NCBI GenBank assembly: GCA_965279195.1
Contig: CBDIHP010000035.1
Span: forward strand, 62,001 to 126,000
Length of the DNA stretch: 64,000 nt
From: CBDIHP01 sp965279195
GTDB lineage: Bacteria > Planctomycetota > Planctomycetia > Isosphaerales > Isosphaeraceae
Direction: 5' to 3'
This document shows, piece by piece, positions 62,732-64,000 of the stretch. The first letter of the stretch is position 1. Each line of letters opens with the position of its first letter. The notes under the pieces were generated by a model. It had not been told where the DNA came from. It worked only from the letters and a program-made list of their open reading frames with translations, and did not search any database. The position numbers were made by a program, and so were the translations under genes.

Positions 62732-63310
62732 ATGTCCGGCAAGCGATCTCAATCGAAGGGGAACACCCCGTCCACAACCCCCGGCGCGGGGGGCGCGGGC
62801 TCGCCCCTGGTCAGCGCGCTGATCATGACCTCCGCCCTCGGGTTCGGCGTCTGGAACCTGGTCGAGCGCGGGCGGATGTCCTGGCCGCCGGTCCAACTCC
62901 TCTCCAGCCTGTTCACGGTCGCCGGGGGCCTGGCCCTGGTCGCCCCGCTGGTCCTCCTCCGCAAGGGGCAGGGGGGAACCTCGCCGGCCGACGGCCTGGG
63001 CGAGCAAATCTGGCTGGCCGGCGGCCTGCTGATCTGGGTCTTCGACCTCGCCGCGCTCGCGAGGGGCGAGGCCCGGGGGCTGTCGTGGGCGACGCCCCTG
63101 GGATATCAGGCGATGGGCCTGACCATCCTCGCCGTTCTGCTCGCCGGCTGGCGGGGGCGCGGGGTGAACTGGAGCTGGCGCTGGACCAACCTCACCGGCT
63201 GGATCCTCGGCCTGTTCTGGATCGGCATGGGCCTGGCCACCCTCGTCCCGACGCGAGGCTGGGGGGTGGCGCTCCAGGATGCGTCGCAGGCGGCCACAAG
63301 GCTCCGCTGA
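62732..63310 (+). CDS. Hypothetical membrane protein
   Basis: 192 residues from ATG 62732 (MSGKRSQSKGNTPSTTPGAG). After a polar N-terminus there are about five hydrophobic segments (PLVSALIMTSALGFGVWNL, LLSSLFTVAGGLALVAPLVLL, EQIWLAGGLLIWVFDLAAL, LGYQAMGLTILAVLLAGW, LTGWILGLFWIGMGLATLV). No family signature is seen. A frame that starts at 62653 behind a near-perfect ribosome binding site is a shadow in another frame and was not chosen. The protein is not obviously linked to its neighbours. Confidence 0.65.
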   Translation: MSGKRSQSKGNTPSTTPGAGGAGSPLVSALIMTSALGFGVWNLVERGRMSWPPVQLLSSLFTVAGGLALVAPLVLLRKGQGGTSPADGLGEQIWLAGGLLIWVFDLAALARGEARGLSWATPLGYQAMGLTILAVLLAGWRGRGVNWSWRWTNLTGWILGLFWIGMGLATLVPTRGWGVALQDASQAATRLR

Positions 63311-63560
63311 ACGCTTGACGATCCCGGCCGTCGGGGATAGCTTCGAACGGATCCGTGAAACCCAGGTCGACGGCCGCCCCGGAACCGGGCGTCCCGCGCG
63401 CTACGCACTCGTATCGATTGATCCGACCGCTCATCCCTCGGATGCCCCGTGATCGCGACGCCGGGCGACTCCCGCCCCGAGTGACCCGGCGAAGGTCGTG
63501 CCGTCGACCGCCACGCCCCGCAACGACCTCACACGACACGACCCGCGAGGAGTCCGCGCC

Positions 63561-64000
63561 TTGGCCACGCAGCAAGACGTCCCGACCGCCGAGGAGACGC
63601 CCGCCCGGCTCTCCACCCCGGCCATCGACAACGAGTTCGCGCACTACCGGGCCATCAGCCCGATGGCGATCGTGAGCATGCTCCTGGGCGGGGCCTCGGT
63701 CCTCGCCTTCGTGAACCTCTGGTTCCTCCTGATCGCCGCCGCCGCCATCCTCACCGGCGTGCTCTCGATCCGCAAGATCCGACGGCTCAACGACATCTTC
63801 ACCGGCGAAGGCTACGCCCGCGCCGGCATCGCCCTGGCGGTGATCTTCGGCATCGCCGCCTTCACCGTCACCTTCACGCTCGACATGGTCCTCAAGCGCG
63901 AGGTCCGCAAGTTCGCCGACCAGTACGCCGAGGTCCTCAAGAACCGCACCGTCGAGGACCTCGTCTACCTCCAGACCAGCGAGGGCGCCCGCCAGGGCAA
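63561..64000 (+). CDS. DUF4190-like membrane protein (3' end outside window)
   Basis: It opens at TTG 63561 with GAGGAG about 8 bases upstream and continues to the window edge with no stop (146 codons seen). A polar N-terminus (ATQQDVPTAEETPARLSTPAI) is followed by two hydrophobic helices (AIVSMLLGGASVLAFVNLWFLLIAAAAILTGVLSI and AGIALAVIFGIAAFTVTFTLDMVL) around a short basic loop (RKIRRLND). This double-helix arrangement is that of DUF4190. The start of a soluble C-terminal domain (REVRKFADQYAEVLKNRTVEDLVYLQT) is seen. Function unknown. Confidence 0.72.
   Translation, partial: MATQQDVPTAEETPARLSTPAIDNEFAHYRAISPMAIVSMLLGGASVLAFVNLWFLLIAAAAILTGVLSIRKIRRLNDIFTGEGYARAGIALAVIFGIAAFTVTFTLDMVLKREVRKFADQYAEVLKNRTVEDLVYLQTSEGARQG

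Noticed and set aside
62653..63318. Frame starting behind a near-perfect ribosome binding site (GGGGAGGTAGG)
   Set aside because: The peptide is Arg/Pro/Gly-rich without structure, while another frame of the same DNA encodes clear membrane helices. The ribosome binding site may be chance or belong to an unknown leader.

Overview
The window is GC-rich bacterial chromosome, most likely from a planctomycete of the Isosphaeraceae type (Paludisphaera, Singulisphaera or a relative). This rests on the high GC, the many secreted proteins of unknown role, a Tat-exported Gfo/Idh/MocA oxidoreductase, two PEP-CTERM proteins, an aspartokinase with four ACT domains, a BlaI-type regulator and large intergenic palindromic repeats. 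There is no phage, plasmid, insertion sequence, rRNA or CRISPR array. It reads as ordinary core chromosome with short operons on both strands.

Layout. 1-5 kb: a secreted protein (cut by the window edge), a VOC protein, a membrane-anchored peroxiredoxin-like protein interrupted by an in-frame UGA that is very probably selenocysteine, a Gfo/Idh/MocA oxidoreductase and a RecA-like ATPase. 5-9 kb: two exported TPR proteins. 9-17 kb: an OYE-like oxidoreductase, a NIPSNAP protein, a serine/threonine dehydratase, YajQ, an RdgC-like protein, a DUF457-type membrane hydrolase and a parvulin. 17-22 kb: an epimerase, a hybrid histidine kinase and an M48 metalloprotease divergent from a BlaI/MecI repressor, with two ACA-NN-TGT operators between them. 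22-28 kb: a di-heme oxidoreductase, two tandem paralogous membrane proteins, tRNA-Arg(UCG) and a tandem family of tiny proteins with one broken copy. 28-38 kb: rimO-pgsA-uppP followed by an addB-addA pair. 38-42 kb: an exported HEXXH protein, rsmD and a CCA-adding enzyme. 42-49 kb, minus strand: homoserine dehydrogenase, a phosphoglycerate-mutase-like proposed homoserine kinase, aspartokinase and argG, which together form an aspartate-to-threonine route plus an arginine step. 49-57 kb: a U32 protein of the RlhA type, a PEP-CTERM protein, a primary-type sigma factor, a 38-residue ORF, a lipoprotein and a NUDIX hydrolase. 56-64 kb: an uncharacterised protein with a HAD phosphatase, a PEP-CTERM beta-propeller, a choline-kinase-like enzyme, an HlyD adaptor and two membrane proteins.

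The most interesting features are: (1) the UGA-containing peroxiredoxin with a U-x-x-C motif and a plausible bacterial SECIS hairpin just downstream; (2) an AddAB pair in which AddA appears to have lost its nuclease residues and AddB its Walker A, so that each subunit keeps one activity; (3) two dispersed families of intergenic palindromes (called A and B here), with A/B mosaics and paired changes that preserve the palindrome, and short edge motifs that supply the stop codons of four genes; (4) a small ORF with ribosome binding site and hairpin, and a strong orphan promoter in a 0.8-kb gap that may make an undescribed RNA. All family assignments come from reading the sequence; no database search was run.
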